Origin: Phocaeicola faecium
GTDB lineage: Bacteria > Bacteroidota > Bacteroidia > Bacteroidales > Bacteroidaceae
DNA length: 64,000 bases
Direction of reading: 5' to 3'
NCBI RefSeq assembly: GCF_014837055.1
Contig: NZ_JACSPQ010000014.1
Location: 1 to 64,000 of the forward strand
The position numbers and the translations under genes were made by a program. Shown here piece by piece: positions 47,620 to 55,904 of the stretch. The number at the start of each line of letters is the position of its first letter. Positions within the stretch are counted from its first letter, which is position 1. The notes under the pieces are model-generated. The model was not told where the DNA came from. It ran no database searches and saw nothing but the letters and a program-made list of their open reading frames with translations.

Positions 47620-48048
47620 TTATTCTTCTGCGTCGTTGAAACGTATCATGCGGCTGCCGTTCTCCGTTTCTTCAATATAAACGTTTACGGTATTTCCCGG
47701 CAATAAGTCTTCAATTAATTCCGGCCATTCGATGAAGCAAAGTGCGCCGCTGTAAAAGTAATCTTCGTAGCCCATGTCATACACTTCTTCCAGCTTCTTG
47801 ATGCGGTAAAAATCAAAATGATAGATTAGTTCACCGGTTGTATCGGAACGATATTCGTTGACGATGGCAAACGTAGGCGAGTTGATCACGTCCGTTACGC
47901 CCAGTTCCTCACATACTGCCTTGATGAAAGTTGTTTTGCCCGCGCCCATTTTTCCGTAAAAAGCAAAAACGGTATTGTCTCCCATTGCGGCGATAAACGT
48001 GCGCGCAGCTTCGCGAATATGTTCCAATGAATCAATCTTTAGTTCCAT
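47620..48048 (-). CDS. tsaE: tRNA threonylcarbamoyladenosine biosynthesis ATPase TsaE
   Basis: 142 residues. P-loop GKMGAGKTT (G32-T40), followed by the TsaE patterns [10 protein letters not shown] and [22 protein letters not shown]. It powers t6A modification of tRNA with TsaB/TsaC/TsaD, which are not in the window. First gene of a minus-strand set with Imm17-like and Nudix genes; promoter TACTTTTG at 48082-48075. Complete and of normal length. Confidence 0.95.
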   Translation of the reverse strand: MELKIDSLEHIREAARTFIAAMGDNTVFAFYGKMGAGKTTFIKAVCEELGVTDVINSPTFAIVNEYRSDTTGELIYHFDFYRIKKLEEVYDMGYEDYFYSGALCFIEWPELIEDLLPGNTVNVYIEETENGSRMIRFNDAEE

Positions 48049-48074
48049 AATGTTTTGTTAATAAGTTGATAATG

Positions 48075-48082
48075 CAAAAGTA
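48075..48082 (-). promoter_or_regulatory. -7 element for tsaE
   Basis: TACTTTTG on the minus strand, about 26 nt before the tsaE ATG at 48048. Confidence 0.55.
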
Positions 48083-48131
48083 TAACAAAAAAGCCAACGT
48101 TAAGTTGTTTCCGTCGGATTTTTGTATCATC

Positions 48132-48230
48132 CTCCCGGTAAAAATCCTATTCGGAAGACACTCCGGTCTTTCGGTTAGTTTTACTCAAAACATGCGGTAG
48201 CGTTACCCTGTTCATGCGGTAGCGTTTTTC
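48132..48230. repeat. Intergenic hairpin element, copy E
   Basis: Divergent member. It contains a 14-nt direct repeat CATGCGGTAGCGTT (48191-48204 and 48213-48226) and a GGTA/TACC stem, ending GTTTTTC as in copy D. It lies in the divergent gap between tsaE and the esterase gene. Confidence 0.5.
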
Positions 48231-48280
48231 ACTTAGGCAGATATTTTTCCCGGAATATTTTCTCATCGGGCGGAAACCAT

Positions 48281-48288
48281 TACTTTTG
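48281..48288 (+). promoter_or_regulatory. -7 element for the esterase gene
   Basis: TACTTTTG, followed by C, 37 nt before the ATG at 48326. Confidence 0.5.
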
Positions 48289-48325
48289 CATCCGTGAAAC
48301 CTATTATTCGAAAAAAGAAAAGACT

Positions 48326-49135
48326 ATGAAACAACTTTTTATCTTTATTCTTCTGTGCTGTTTTTGCGGATTGAGTGCCGCAACGGGCGATTATACTTAC
48401 CGGAGAAACATTCCTTACCGTGCGGTGCCTTCCGGCGATGCGTACACGGATTCCGTATGCAGGTTAGACGTTGCCGTGCCGAAGGGAGTAACCCATGCGC
48501 CGGTAGTGGTATGGTTTCATGGCGGCGGGCTGACGGGAGGAAGCAGGGAGCTGCCCGAACCGTTGCTGAACGGCAAGTTGGTGGTAGTGGGCGTGGAGTA
48601 CCGCCTGTCTCCAAAAGCTACGATACAGGAAATATTAGACGATGCTGCGGCTGCCGTGGCTTGGGCGATGGATAGCGTGGAATATTATGGCGGAAGCAAG
48701 GAGAAGATTTATCTTTCCGGACATTCTGCCGGAGGATATCTGATAGACATGGTAGGCTTGGATAAAAGTCTGTTGGCAAAATACGGGAAGAATCCGGATA
48801 CGATAGCCGGACTGATTCCGTTCAGCGGGCAGGTCATTACTCATTTTGAAGCGCGTAACCGGATGGGGATGCCTCCGCTTCAGCCGCTGATTGACCGTAC
48901 GGCCCCGCTTTATCACGTCCGGAAAGACTGTCCGCCTTTGCTGATAATCTCCGGCGACCGCGAAAAAGAACTTTACGGACGTTATGAAGAATCGGCATAT
49001 TTTTACCGCCTGTTTAAACTTTTGGGACATCCCGATGTTACCCTTTACGAGTTAGACGGATACGACCACGGAAACATGCCTGTGGCTGCTTTCCCTTTGT
49101 TGCTGAGGTTCATTGAAGAACATGAAAAAAAATAG
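48326..49135 (+). CDS. Secreted alpha/beta hydrolase (esterase-type)
   Basis: 269 residues with a signal peptide (MKQLFIFILLCCFCGLSAATG). Oxyanion motif H65-GGG (VWFHGGGLTGG), nucleophile Ser134 in GHSAGGY, acid in SGDREKE (about 213), and histidine in DHGNMP near 253, so the catalytic triad is complete. The HGGG type belongs to the carboxylesterase/BD-FAE class, which often removes acetyl or feruloyl groups from polysaccharides; the actual substrate is unknown. It has its own promoter and lies 64 nt before the LuxR-type regulator, which also has its own -7 element. Confidence 0.85.
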   Translation: MKQLFIFILLCCFCGLSAATGDYTYRRNIPYRAVPSGDAYTDSVCRLDVAVPKGVTHAPVVVWFHGGGLTGGSRELPEPLLNGKLVVVGVEYRLSPKATIQEILDDAAAAVAWAMDSVEYYGGSKEKIYLSGHSAGGYLIDMVGLDKSLLAKYGKNPDTIAGLIPFSGQVITHFEARNRMGMPPLQPLIDRTAPLYHVRKDCPPLLIISGDREKELYGRYEESAYFYRLFKLLGHPDVTLYELDGYDHGNMPVAAFPLLLRFIEEHEKK

Positions 49136-49154
49136 GCGTAACCGGGAAAATATG

Positions 49155-49162
49155 TATCTTTG
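49155..49162 (+). promoter_or_regulatory. -7 element for the LuxR-type regulator
   Basis: TATCTTTG, followed by C, 37 nt before the ATG at 49200. Confidence 0.55.
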
Positions 49163-49199
49163 CATACCTATATATTATATATACTAAACTATTCTGTAA

Positions 49200-49787
49200 A
49201 TGACGAATCATACACCTGAAATAGCAATTCTTGAACCGAATACGCTGACGGCTTTGGGGCTGCGCACCATACTCGAAGAGTTGATTCCCGAAGGAGTTAT
49301 CCGTACATTTCCATCGTTTGGAGGATTGATAGCCGATACGCCGGATATGTATGCCCATTATTTTGTTTCGGCACAGATTTATTTTGAGCATACAGCCTTT
49401 TTCATAGAGCGACGTCCGAAAACCATTGTTCTTGCTGCGGGTGAACAACCGCAACTGAATGGCATTCCGACATTGAACATTTGTCAGTCTCAAGACCGTC
49501 TGGTGAAATCCATTATGGAGCTTCGCCGCTACGGACACGCTTCGTCTCACCCGTCTGATGTTCCGGCTCAGGATATGGAGCATGAACTTTCGCCCCGCGA
49601 AATAGAAGTGTTGGTGCTTGTAACGAGAGGACTCATCAATAAAGAAATAGCAGAGAAGCTGAATATCAGTCTTACTACGGTTATTTCGCACCGCAAGAAT
49701 ATAACCGAGAAATTAGGAATAAAATCGGTGTCGGGTTTGGCTGTATACGCCGTCATGCACGGATATGTAGAGGTCGACCGCATCTGA
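49200..49787 (+). CDS. LuxR-type transcriptional regulator with degenerate receiver
   Basis: 195 residues. The C-terminal part (about 130-190) is a LuxR/GerE HTH: LSPREIEVLVLVTRGLINKEIA, then ISLTTVISHRKNI. The N-terminal part looks like a response-regulator receiver (IAILEPNTLTALGLRTIL), but the expected phospho-acceptor Asp region (around residue 55) has none, so phosphorylation control is doubtful. It sits 91 nt before a TonB-dependent receptor and CobW gene and probably controls them; this is inference. The target signal is unknown, metal or haem being reasonable guesses. Confidence 0.82.
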   Translation: MTNHTPEIAILEPNTLTALGLRTILEELIPEGVIRTFPSFGGLIADTPDMYAHYFVSAQIYFEHTAFFIERRPKTIVLAAGEQPQLNGIPTLNICQSQDRLVKSIMELRRYGHASSHPSDVPAQDMEHELSPREIEVLVLVTRGLINKEIAEKLNISLTTVISHRKNITEKLGIKSVSGLAVYAVMHGYVEVDRI

Positions 49788-49815
49788 TATCCGGTAAAAT
49801 CCTCATAAATTAGGA

Positions 49816-49846
49816 TTGTGTTTTTCGGAGATATGCCTTTACTTTG
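49816..49846 (+). promoter_or_regulatory. Possible promoter of the TonB receptor
   Basis: TTG (49816-49818), 20-nt spacer, TTACTTTG (49839-49846), one base off consensus. A candidate target for the LuxR-type regulator. Confidence 0.45.
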
Positions 49847-49878
49847 CAGCCGAATTACTAAACCTAATAATATAAAGG

Positions 49879-52281
49879 ATGAAAAGACGTACAGCGCTTG
49901 TTCTGCCTGCTGTTGCCATGCTGGTTTGCTCGGTGCAGGCTAAGGCGGAACACTACATTTTGCCCGGAGATACAACGAAAGTGATAGACATTGAAGAAGT
50001 AGTTGTGATAGCTACACCGAAAGAAAATGCCCGTTTGAGGCAGCAAGCCGTGTCAGCCACTTCGTTTTCGCAACGCGATATGCAAAGCAATTCGGTGGTT
50101 TCGGTAAAATCTCTTTCAGGATTGGTTCCTAACTTGTTTATACCCGATTATGGCTCGAAACTGACCACGTCGGTTTACGTGCGTGGTATCGGTTCGCGTA
50201 TCAATACGCCGGCAGTAGGACTGTACGTCGATAACATCCCTTTCATTGACAAATCGGCTTTCGATTTTAATTATTCCGATATCGAACGAATCGACGTGTT
50301 GCGCGGCCCGCAGGGAACGCTTTACGGACGTAATACAATGGGCGGACTGATTCGTGTTTATACCAAGTCGCCTTTTACTTATCAGGGGACTGATTTGCGG
50401 TTGAGCGGTGCAACGTATAACGACTACCGCGCTTCTTTGACCCACTACCACCGCATATCGGAACAGTTTGCTTTCTCTGTGGGTCTGTTCTACCGCCATG
50501 AGGGAGGCTTCTTCAAAAATACGTATACAGATAAGCGCATTGACCGCAACGATGAGTTTGGCGGACGCATACGGGCCATTTATTTGCCCCATGAGAACCT
50601 GAAATTAGATTTTACCGTTAATTACGAATATAACAATCAGGGCGGATATCCGTACGAGTATACCGGCCGGGTTTCAGGGACGGAAGACCGTGAAGCGTAT
50701 ATCGGGAAGATATCTTATAATAATGACTGTGGTTACAAGCGTAATCTGTTGAATGCCGGAATGAATGTTGAACGTCATACTGATGCATTTATATTGAGCA
50801 GTGTTACGGGATTCCAATACCTGCGCGACCACATGGATATGGACCAAGATTTTACGGAGCGGGATATTTACACTTTGACTCAGATACAGAACTCTAAAAC
50901 GCTTTCCGAAGAAATTATTATGAAATCCTTGCCCGGACGACGCTGGCAATGGACTACCGGTGTGAGCGGTATTTACCAGTGGCTTTCTACTGACGGACCT
51001 GTCACTTTCCGCAATGACGGGGTAAAGAGTATGATTGAGGATAATGTGAATAATGTTTTTGCTTCGCTGAAAGCAAGTAATCCGCGTATGCCCGACATGG
51101 AACTCGATGTAACCGATCCGATGTTTACGGTAAGCGGGCATTTCAAAACTCCTACAGCCAGTACCGCCATTTATCACCAGTCTACCATTAACGATTTGTT
51201 TGTGGAAGGGCTTTCACTGACAGCCGGTTTGCGTCTGGAGTATGAGAAGTATTGGCTGACCTATAATTCAGGCACTCAGATGAATTTCGATTTCAATGTC
51301 AAGCTGCCGATGATGGAGATTCCTTTGCGCGACATGCAAATCAATCCTTTGCTGGATGGTAAATTAAATACAGATAACTTCCAGTTGCTTCCGAAAGTTG
51401 CATTGAAATACGATTTTACCCCCAATACGAACATTTATGCCAGCGTATCGAAGGGATATCGTTCGGGAGGCTATAACGTACAGATGTTTTCCGACTTGAT
51501 ACAAGGTGAAATGACCGGTCAGATGATTGCCGCCATTGATGAGAAATCACATGGGATGGTTACTCAGATGGCAGGCGATAAGTTACCGAAAACAGAAACG
51601 GATATTAAGGGCACTACCTCTTACCGTCCGGAATATTCGTGGAATTATGAAATAGGTTCTCATTTAACGCTGTTCAACGGCAAACTTCAGGCGGATTTTG
51701 CGGCATTCTATATGGATACTCACGACCAGCAGTTGTCTCGTTTTTCTGAAAGAGGCATGGGCCGCATCACTGTCAATGCCGGAAAGAGTCGGAGTATAGG
51801 TGCTGAGGCAGCTCTTCGCACCCAAATAACCGATGCGTTCAGCCTGCATGGAAATTACGGCTATACCTATGCTACCTTTACCGATTATGTTACTAACGAG
51901 AAAACATCAAACGGAACAATGGCAGAGGTAAGCTATAACGGTAACTACGTGCCTTTCGTTCCGAAGCATACTTTTACCGTAGGCGGACAGTACGTATTTG
52001 CGCTTCGTAATACCCGCATCCTCGACAATATTACGCTTGACGCCAATTATCGGGCTGCCGGACGTATTTATTGGACAGAGAAAAACAATGCCAGCCAGTG
52101 TTTGTATGGCACGTTGAACGGACGTATCAGCCTGAATAAAGGAAACGGACAGGTGGCGTTATGGATAAACAATGCGTTGAATAAAGATTATCAGGCATTT
52201 TATTTTGAAACGATGGGACGAGGATTCGCTCAAATGGGGCGTCCGTTACAAGTTGGTATAGATGTGAGATGCAGATTCTAA
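49879..52281 (+). CDS. TonB-dependent outer membrane receptor
   Basis: 800 residues with a signal peptide ending near residue 23 (QAKAE). A TonB-box-like DIEEVVVIA lies near 38, then a plug domain (SVKSLSGLVPNLFIP, VYVRGIGSRINTPAVGLYVD, IERIDVLRGPQGTLYGRNTMGG). The rest is a 22-strand barrel with the C-terminal aromatic ending (VGIDVRCRF). It is the FepA/BtuB-like size and lacks the SusC-type N-terminal extension; no SusD partner is nearby, so it is not a glycan (PUL) receptor. The neighbouring LuxR regulator and His-rich CobW suggest a metal, siderophore or haem-like substrate; unproven. Confidence 0.88.
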   Translation: MKRRTALVLPAVAMLVCSVQAKAEHYILPGDTTKVIDIEEVVVIATPKENARLRQQAVSATSFSQRDMQSNSVVSVKSLSGLVPNLFIPDYGSKLTTSVYVRGIGSRINTPAVGLYVDNIPFIDKSAFDFNYSDIERIDVLRGPQGTLYGRNTMGGLIRVYTKSPFTYQGTDLRLSGATYNDYRASLTHYHRISEQFAFSVGLFYRHEGGFFKNTYTDKRIDRNDEFGGRIRAIYLPHENLKLDFTVNYEYNNQGGYPYEYTGRVSGTEDREAYIGKISYNNDCGYKRNLLNAGMNVERHTDAFILSSVTGFQYLRDHMDMDQDFTERDIYTLTQIQNSKTLSEEIIMKSLPGRRWQWTTGVSGIYQWLSTDGPVTFRNDGVKSMIEDNVNNVFASLKASNPRMPDMELDVTDPMFTVSGHFKTPTASTAIYHQSTINDLFVEGLSLTAGLRLEYEKYWLTYNSGTQMNFDFNVKLPMMEIPLRDMQINPLLDGKLNTDNFQLLPKVALKYDFTPNTNIYASVSKGYRSGGYNVQMFSDLIQGEMTGQMIAAIDEKSHGMVTQMAGDKLPKTETDIKGTTSYRPEYSWNYEIGSHLTLFNGKLQADFAAFYMDTHDQQLSRFSERGMGRITVNAGKSRSIGAEAALRTQITDAFSLHGNYGYTYATFTDYVTNEKTSNGTMAEVSYNGNYVPFVPKHTFTVGGQYVFALRNTRILDNITLDANYRAAGRIYWTEKNNASQCLYGTLNGRISLNKGNGQVALWINNALNKDYQAFYFETMGRGFAQMGRPLQVGIDVRCRF

Positions 52282-52336
52282 ACATTCGATGGCATCGGGT
52301 AATCAGATAGGCTATACGAGGAAATAAGCTGATTGG

Positions 52337-52385
52337 GCAGCAAATCCGGATTCAGAGTGAAACGGGTTTGCTGCTTTTTATTTTT
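52337..52385 (+). terminator. TonB receptor terminator
   Basis: 8-bp stem GCAGCAAA (52337-52344) / TTTGCTGC (52367-52374) plus nested CC/GG, followed by TTTTTATTTTT. Confidence 0.75.
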
Positions 52386-52423
52386 ATAGCTTGTATGATG
52401 GGTTTCGAAAAGGAAATAAATTG

Positions 52424-52431
52424 TAATTTTG
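52424..52431 (+). promoter_or_regulatory. -7 element for the CobW-type gene
   Basis: TAATTTTG, followed by C, with a long leader of about 65 nt before the ATG at 52500. The leader could hold regulatory signals; none was recognised. Confidence 0.5.
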
Positions 52432-52499
52432 CAACGTAGCCGATTCGTTCATAATCTGAACGTATCGGTTGTCTTGAACATCAAAAATTAGAGCGTAAG

Positions 52500-53732
52500 A
52501 TGAAAACAAAAGAAATTCCGGTGCTGCTCCTGACCGGTTATCTGGGCAGCGGAAAGACTACTTTAGTAAACCATATTCTTTCAAACAAGCAGGGGATTAA
52601 GTTTGCTGTCATTGTCAACGACATTGGTGAGGTGAACATCGATGCCGACCTGATTCAGAAAGGAGGTATCGTGGGCAAGAAAGACGACAGCCTTGTGGCT
52701 CTGCAAAACGGATGTATCTGCTGCACACTGAAAATGGACTTGGTGGAACAGATATTCGATTTGATGAAATTACAGCGTTTCGACTATATCGTAATCGAGG
52801 CAAGCGGCATCTGCGAACCTGAACCGATAGCACAAACCATTTGCTCTATCCCTACGATGGGAGGTGCATACATCAAGTATGGTATTTGCCGTTTGGATAG
52901 CATCGTGACCGTAGTCGATGCGTTGCGTCTGCAAAGCGAATTTGCCTGCGGCGATGACCTGACGCGCAAAAACATTGATGAGGAAGATATTGAAAATCTG
53001 ATTATCCAGCAAATCGAGTTCTGCAATATCATTCTGCTGAACAAGGCTTCGGAAGTAGAGCCTGAAGAGCTGAAACGCATCAAGCAGATAATACGGACGT
53101 TGCAACCGGGGGCTGAAATCATTGAATGTGATTATTCGAAAGTGGATTTGGATAAGATAATCAACACGCATCTGTTTGATTTTGAAAAAGTGGCAATGTC
53201 GGCAGGATGGATTCGCGGCATCGAGCAGCAGGCTACCGAGGAAGAGGAACGGGAGGCTCACGCACACGGACATCACCACGAAGCCCACGAGCATCACGAG
53301 GAACACGACCATGATGAGCATGAACATCACCACCATCATCACCATCACGAGGGAGGCGAAGTAGAGGAGTACGGCATCGGTACATTTGTATATTACCGCC
53401 GTCCGGCATTCGATATCCATAAGTTCGACCGCTTTATCGCAACCAAATGGCCCAAGAATGTAATTCGTGCGAAAGGCGTTTGTTACTTCAGCCATAATCG
53501 CGACATGTCGTTCCTGTTCGAACAGGCAGGCAAACAAAAACAGTTGCGTGAAGCCGGTCTGTGGTATGCCACGGCTCCGGAGGAAGACTTGATTAAGCTC
53601 ATGCAGCAAGAACCCGGACTGATGCGCGACTGGGATGCGAAGTACGGCGACCGCATGGAAAAGATTGTTTTCATCGGTCAGCACTTAGACAAAGAACAGT
53701 TGGCGCGCGACCTTGATGAGTGTTTGGAATAA
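52500..53732 (+). CDS. His-rich CobW/ZNG-type metal chaperone GTPase
   Basis: 410 residues of the G3E CobW family. Walker A is G13-YLGSGKTT, the metal-binding CxCC motif is C72-I-C74-C75 (NGCICC), and LLNKA is the NKxD-like base motif. A histidine-rich loop at about residues 252-284 (His/Glu/Asp repeats, including eight His in a row) can bind metals. The C-terminal CobW_C domain follows (YRRPAFDIHKFDRF). Such GTPases deliver zinc or cobalt to client proteins, often under metal stress. Its place after a TonB receptor and a regulator suggests a metal-homeostasis unit; the metal is not known. Confidence 0.9.
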   Translation: MKTKEIPVLLLTGYLGSGKTTLVNHILSNKQGIKFAVIVNDIGEVNIDADLIQKGGIVGKKDDSLVALQNGCICCTLKMDLVEQIFDLMKLQRFDYIVIEASGICEPEPIAQTICSIPTMGGAYIKYGICRLDSIVTVVDALRLQSEFACGDDLTRKNIDEEDIENLIIQQIEFCNIILLNKASEVEPEELKRIKQIIRTLQPGAEIIECDYSKVDLDKIINTHLFDFEKVAMSAGWIRGIEQQATEEEEREAHAHGHHHEAHEHHEEHDHDEHEHHHHHHHHEGGEVEEYGIGTFVYYRRPAFDIHKFDRFIATKWPKNVIRAKGVCYFSHNRDMSFLFEQAGKQKQLREAGLWYATAPEEDLIKLMQQEPGLMRDWDAKYGDRMEKIVFIGQHLDKEQLARDLDECLE

Positions 53733-53759
53733 AAAAGAATGATTCATACGCATACGTTG

Positions 53760-53807
53760 CGTAAAAATATACCCGTATCTTGCAGCAAAGATGCGGGTAT
53801 ATTTATT
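53760..53807. terminator. Bidirectional terminator between the CobW gene and pyrH
   Basis: 17-bp stem AAATATACCCGTATCTT (53765-53781) / AAGATGCGGGTATATTT (53788-53804) with one G-U pair and a 6-nt loop. AT-rich T tracts on both sides serve the convergent genes. Confidence 0.85.
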
Positions 53808-53816
53808 TCCGTATGT

Positions 53817-54527
53817 TTAATTATGTACCAACGTACCGATGTTGTCGCCCGACATTACTTTCTTCAGATTACCCACGGTATCCATGTCGAATACGATGAT
53901 GGGGAGGTTATTTTCCTTACACATGCAGGTAGCCGTCAGGTCCATAACCTTCAAGCCGCGTGCCAAAACCTCATCATACGTAATGTCATCAAACTTCGTT
54001 GCTGTGGGGTCTTTCTCCGGGTCGGCAGTATAAATGCCGTCCACTCTCGTGCCTTTCAGCATCACGTCAGCCTCTATCTCGATACCGCGAAGCGATGAAC
54101 CCGTATCGGTGGTAAAGAACGGATTACCGGTGCCTGCCGACATGATAACCACTTCTCCGTTTTCCATGGCTTCGATAGCTTTCCATTTCGTATAAAACTC
54201 ACCGATAGGCTCCATGCGGATGGCAGTCAGCACACGCGCCTTTACGCCCGCGGCCACCAGCGCCGAGCTTAATCCGAGGCTGTTGATAACCGTGGCGAGC
54301 ATTCCCATTTGGTCGCCTTTTACGCGGTCGAAACCTTTACCTGCCCCACTCAGTCCGCGGAAAATATTGCCGCCGCCGATAACGATACCTATCTGTACGC
54401 CCATGTCGTGAATCTCCTTGATCTGTTGGGCATACTCGCCGAGGCGTTTTTCGTCAATTCCGTATTTCTTTTCTCCCATCAGGCTCTCGCCACTGAGTTT
54501 TAATAAAATGCGCTTAAATTTTGCCAT
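53817..54527 (-). CDS. pyrH: UMP kinase
   Basis: 236 residues of the amino-acid-kinase fold phosphorylating UMP to UDP. N-terminal MAKFKRILLKLSGESLMG, the glycine-rich IVIGGGNIFRG, the conserved GTGNPFFTTDT and the DGIYTADPEKDP loop are all present. The ORF opens at 54578, but the family start and the promoter place it at 54527 (Met15 of the long frame is a poor alternative). Own promoter TACCTTTG at 54564-54557 (minus). Convergent with the CobW-type gene. Confidence 0.96.
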   Translation of the reverse strand: MAKFKRILLKLSGESLMGEKKYGIDEKRLGEYAQQIKEIHDMGVQIGIVIGGGNIFRGLSGAGKGFDRVKGDQMGMLATVINSLGLSSALVAAGVKARVLTAIRMEPIGEFYTKWKAIEAMENGEVVIMSAGTGNPFFTTDTGSSLRGIEIEADVMLKGTRVDGIYTADPEKDPTATKFDDITYDEVLARGLKVMDLTATCMCKENNLPIIVFDMDTVGNLKKVMSGDNIGTLVHN

Positions 54528-54556
54528 AGTAATCATTGCTTTTATTGGTTTTATCG

Positions 54557-54564
54557 CAAAGGTA
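54557..54564 (-). promoter_or_regulatory. -7 element for pyrH
   Basis: TACCTTTG on the minus strand, 30 nt before the ATG at 54527; it overlaps the longer ORF start, supporting the shorter one. Confidence 0.55.
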
Positions 54565-54602
54565 AAAATAAAACCCAAGAAACGGGATAAAAATCACGGA
54601 GT

Positions 54603-55388
54603 TTATTTTGTCCGATTGGAGGCTTCCTGAGTTTCGGTCAGTGCTTTGGCTTTCAGCGGATGGTCGGTAGTCAGATAGTCTACCTTCAGGTCAATTAATT
54701 TTTGCATGTCAGACTCTTTGTTTACTGTCCATGCGTTGACTTTCAAACCTAACTCATGAGCCTCTTTCACCCATTCGGGATGTTTGTTGAACGCATCGTA
54801 CGGATAATCTATTCCCGTCAGTCCCTTTGCCTTGATTTCTTGGGGAGTCACGTCTCCCTCCAAGTAAGCGATTTCAGCGTCCGGTGCAAGCCGTGCTATT
54901 TGTTCGCAGATGTTCATGCTGAAGGATATGTATTCCACCTGTTTCTCCATCCCGTACTCTTTTACCATTTTAACGGCAGAAGCGGCTATCTCGTCCTCCT
55001 GCGCTTGGGTAGGATGCGGCTTGATTTCGAGGATGAGCCGGATGTCGGGCAACTGTTTCCCCGCTTTCAGATAATCGGCAAGCGTAGGCAGCGTTTCTCC
55101 GTTCTTCAGTTTCAAGTCCTTCAGCTTGTTGTAAGGAGTTTTCCCGATAGTCAGCCCTGCTATTGTTTCATCGTGGTTTACCACTATCACGCCGTCAGCC
55201 GTCAGTTGCACATCAAACTCCGAGCCGTAGACTCCCGCTTCGTCAGCTTTTTTCAGTGCGGTGATAGAGTTTTGCGCCGAGCCTTCGGCTTTCCAGAATC
55301 CGCGATGGGCGATGACCTGTGTCTGCGCGTGGGTAGCAAGCATGAAGAGCGAGCATACGCACGTAATAAAAAGTTTCTTCGTGTTCAT
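54603..55388 (-). CDS. Secreted glycerophosphodiester phosphodiesterase
   Basis: 261 residues from the ATG at 55388, with a signal peptide (MNTKKLFITCVCSLFMLATHAQ). The GDPD TIM barrel has IAHRGFWKAEG with catalytic His near 27, EFDVQLTADGVIVVNHDETI with the Glu/Asp pair and second His, and LEIKPHP. It hydrolyses glycerophosphodiesters to glycerol 3-phosphate and alcohol in the periplasm. It lies after pyrH on the minus strand (75-nt gap) and downstream of the repeat-containing gap 55389-55904. No TAnnTTTG was found upstream. Confidence 0.9.
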   Translation of the reverse strand: MNTKKLFITCVCSLFMLATHAQTQVIAHRGFWKAEGSAQNSITALKKADEAGVYGSEFDVQLTADGVIVVNHDETIAGLTIGKTPYNKLKDLKLKNGETLPTLADYLKAGKQLPDIRLILEIKPHPTQAQEDEIAASAVKMVKEYGMEKQVEYISFSMNICEQIARLAPDAEIAYLEGDVTPQEIKAKGLTGIDYPYDAFNKHPEWVKEAHELGLKVNAWTVNKESDMQKLIDLKVDYLTTDHPLKAKALTETQEASNRTK

Positions 55389-55464
55389 AAAGTTCTGTTT
55401 TATAAGCTGTTTAAACATTATTACCCGCCGGCTTAAAAGCAGAAAACACCCGATGGCATCTCCC

Positions 55465-55556
55465 GAAAAACACTACCGTTAGTGTTGGTCATCTTATGCG
55501 GTAGAATTGGTCGGTTCTACCCATAGTGTTGACCTGTTCTATGGGTAGCGTTTTTC
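55465..55556. repeat. Intergenic hairpin element, copy D (best two-unit copy)
   Basis: Bounded by GAAAAAC (55465-55471) / GTTTTTC (55550-55556). Unit 1: CTACCG (55473-55478) / CGGTAG (55499-55504), including ACCGTTAGTGTTGGTCAT shared with copy C. Unit 2: perfect 10-bp CTACCCATAG (55517-55526) / CTATGGGTAG (55539-55548) with a 12-nt spacer, as in copy A. It lies about 80 nt upstream of the GDPD gene. Confidence 0.7.
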
Positions 55557-55717
55557 AAGTTCCCGACGAGATAGGATACAGTTTCTAAGCTTGTTGGGTA
55601 ATATGTGTATCGGCAAAGATAAAATTCCCCGCTGGAATTTCACCCGATACACCCGTTTTTTCTGCTCTGTGAGACTGAAAATTCATCAGTATGAAACAAA
55701 GATTTCAATTCTGTTTA

Positions 55718-55748
55718 AGAGCCTGTCGTACAAATTACGACAAGCTCT
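55718..55748. repeat. Short palindrome AGAGCCTGTCGTA / TACGACAAGCTCT
   Basis: 13-bp arms (55718-55730 / 55736-55748) with a 5-nt loop and one C/A mismatch at the same place as in the 9480-9520 palindrome. The AGAGCCTGT/ACAAGCTCT ends match the MITE-like family. It could act as a factor-independent terminator-like structure, but there is no T run. Confidence 0.45.
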
Positions 55749-55821
55749 AAGTTTTCCCATGCCTCCCGTTTCGCCAAACTCTATTAGGGATGTTTAGTAA
55801 TTCATGTCCGTAATTAACCAA

Positions 55822-55902
55822 TGTAGGGGCGTATCGCATACGCCCGAAAGCATATTCGTGGGTAAGTTGGTGCATTCAGAGCGTATGCGATACACCCCTA
55901 CA
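55822..55902. repeat. 22-bp inverted repeat downstream of the MATE gene
   Basis: Arms 55822-55843 (begins TGTAGGGGCGTATCG) and 55881-55902 (ends ACACCCCTACA) pair over 22 bp with one mismatch; the loop is 37 nt. It begins 3 nt past the MATE stop codon on the minus strand. The TGTAGGGGCG...CCCCTACA pattern resembles widely scattered extragenic palindromes. It may serve as the MATE terminator, but the T run is weak. Confidence 0.55.
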
Positions 55903-55904
55903 AT

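Noticed and set aside
53249..53355. His-rich stretch of the CobW-type gene as a sequencing or cloning tag artefact
   Set aside because: It is a long mixed His/Glu/Asp loop inside the protein, in frame with both flanking CobW domains, a known natural feature of zinc-handling G3E GTPases.
55591..55797. 68-codon plus-strand frame in the repeat-rich gap before MATE
   Set aside because: It crosses the 55718-55748 palindrome, has no promoter or SD-like sequence, and no recognisable protein pattern.
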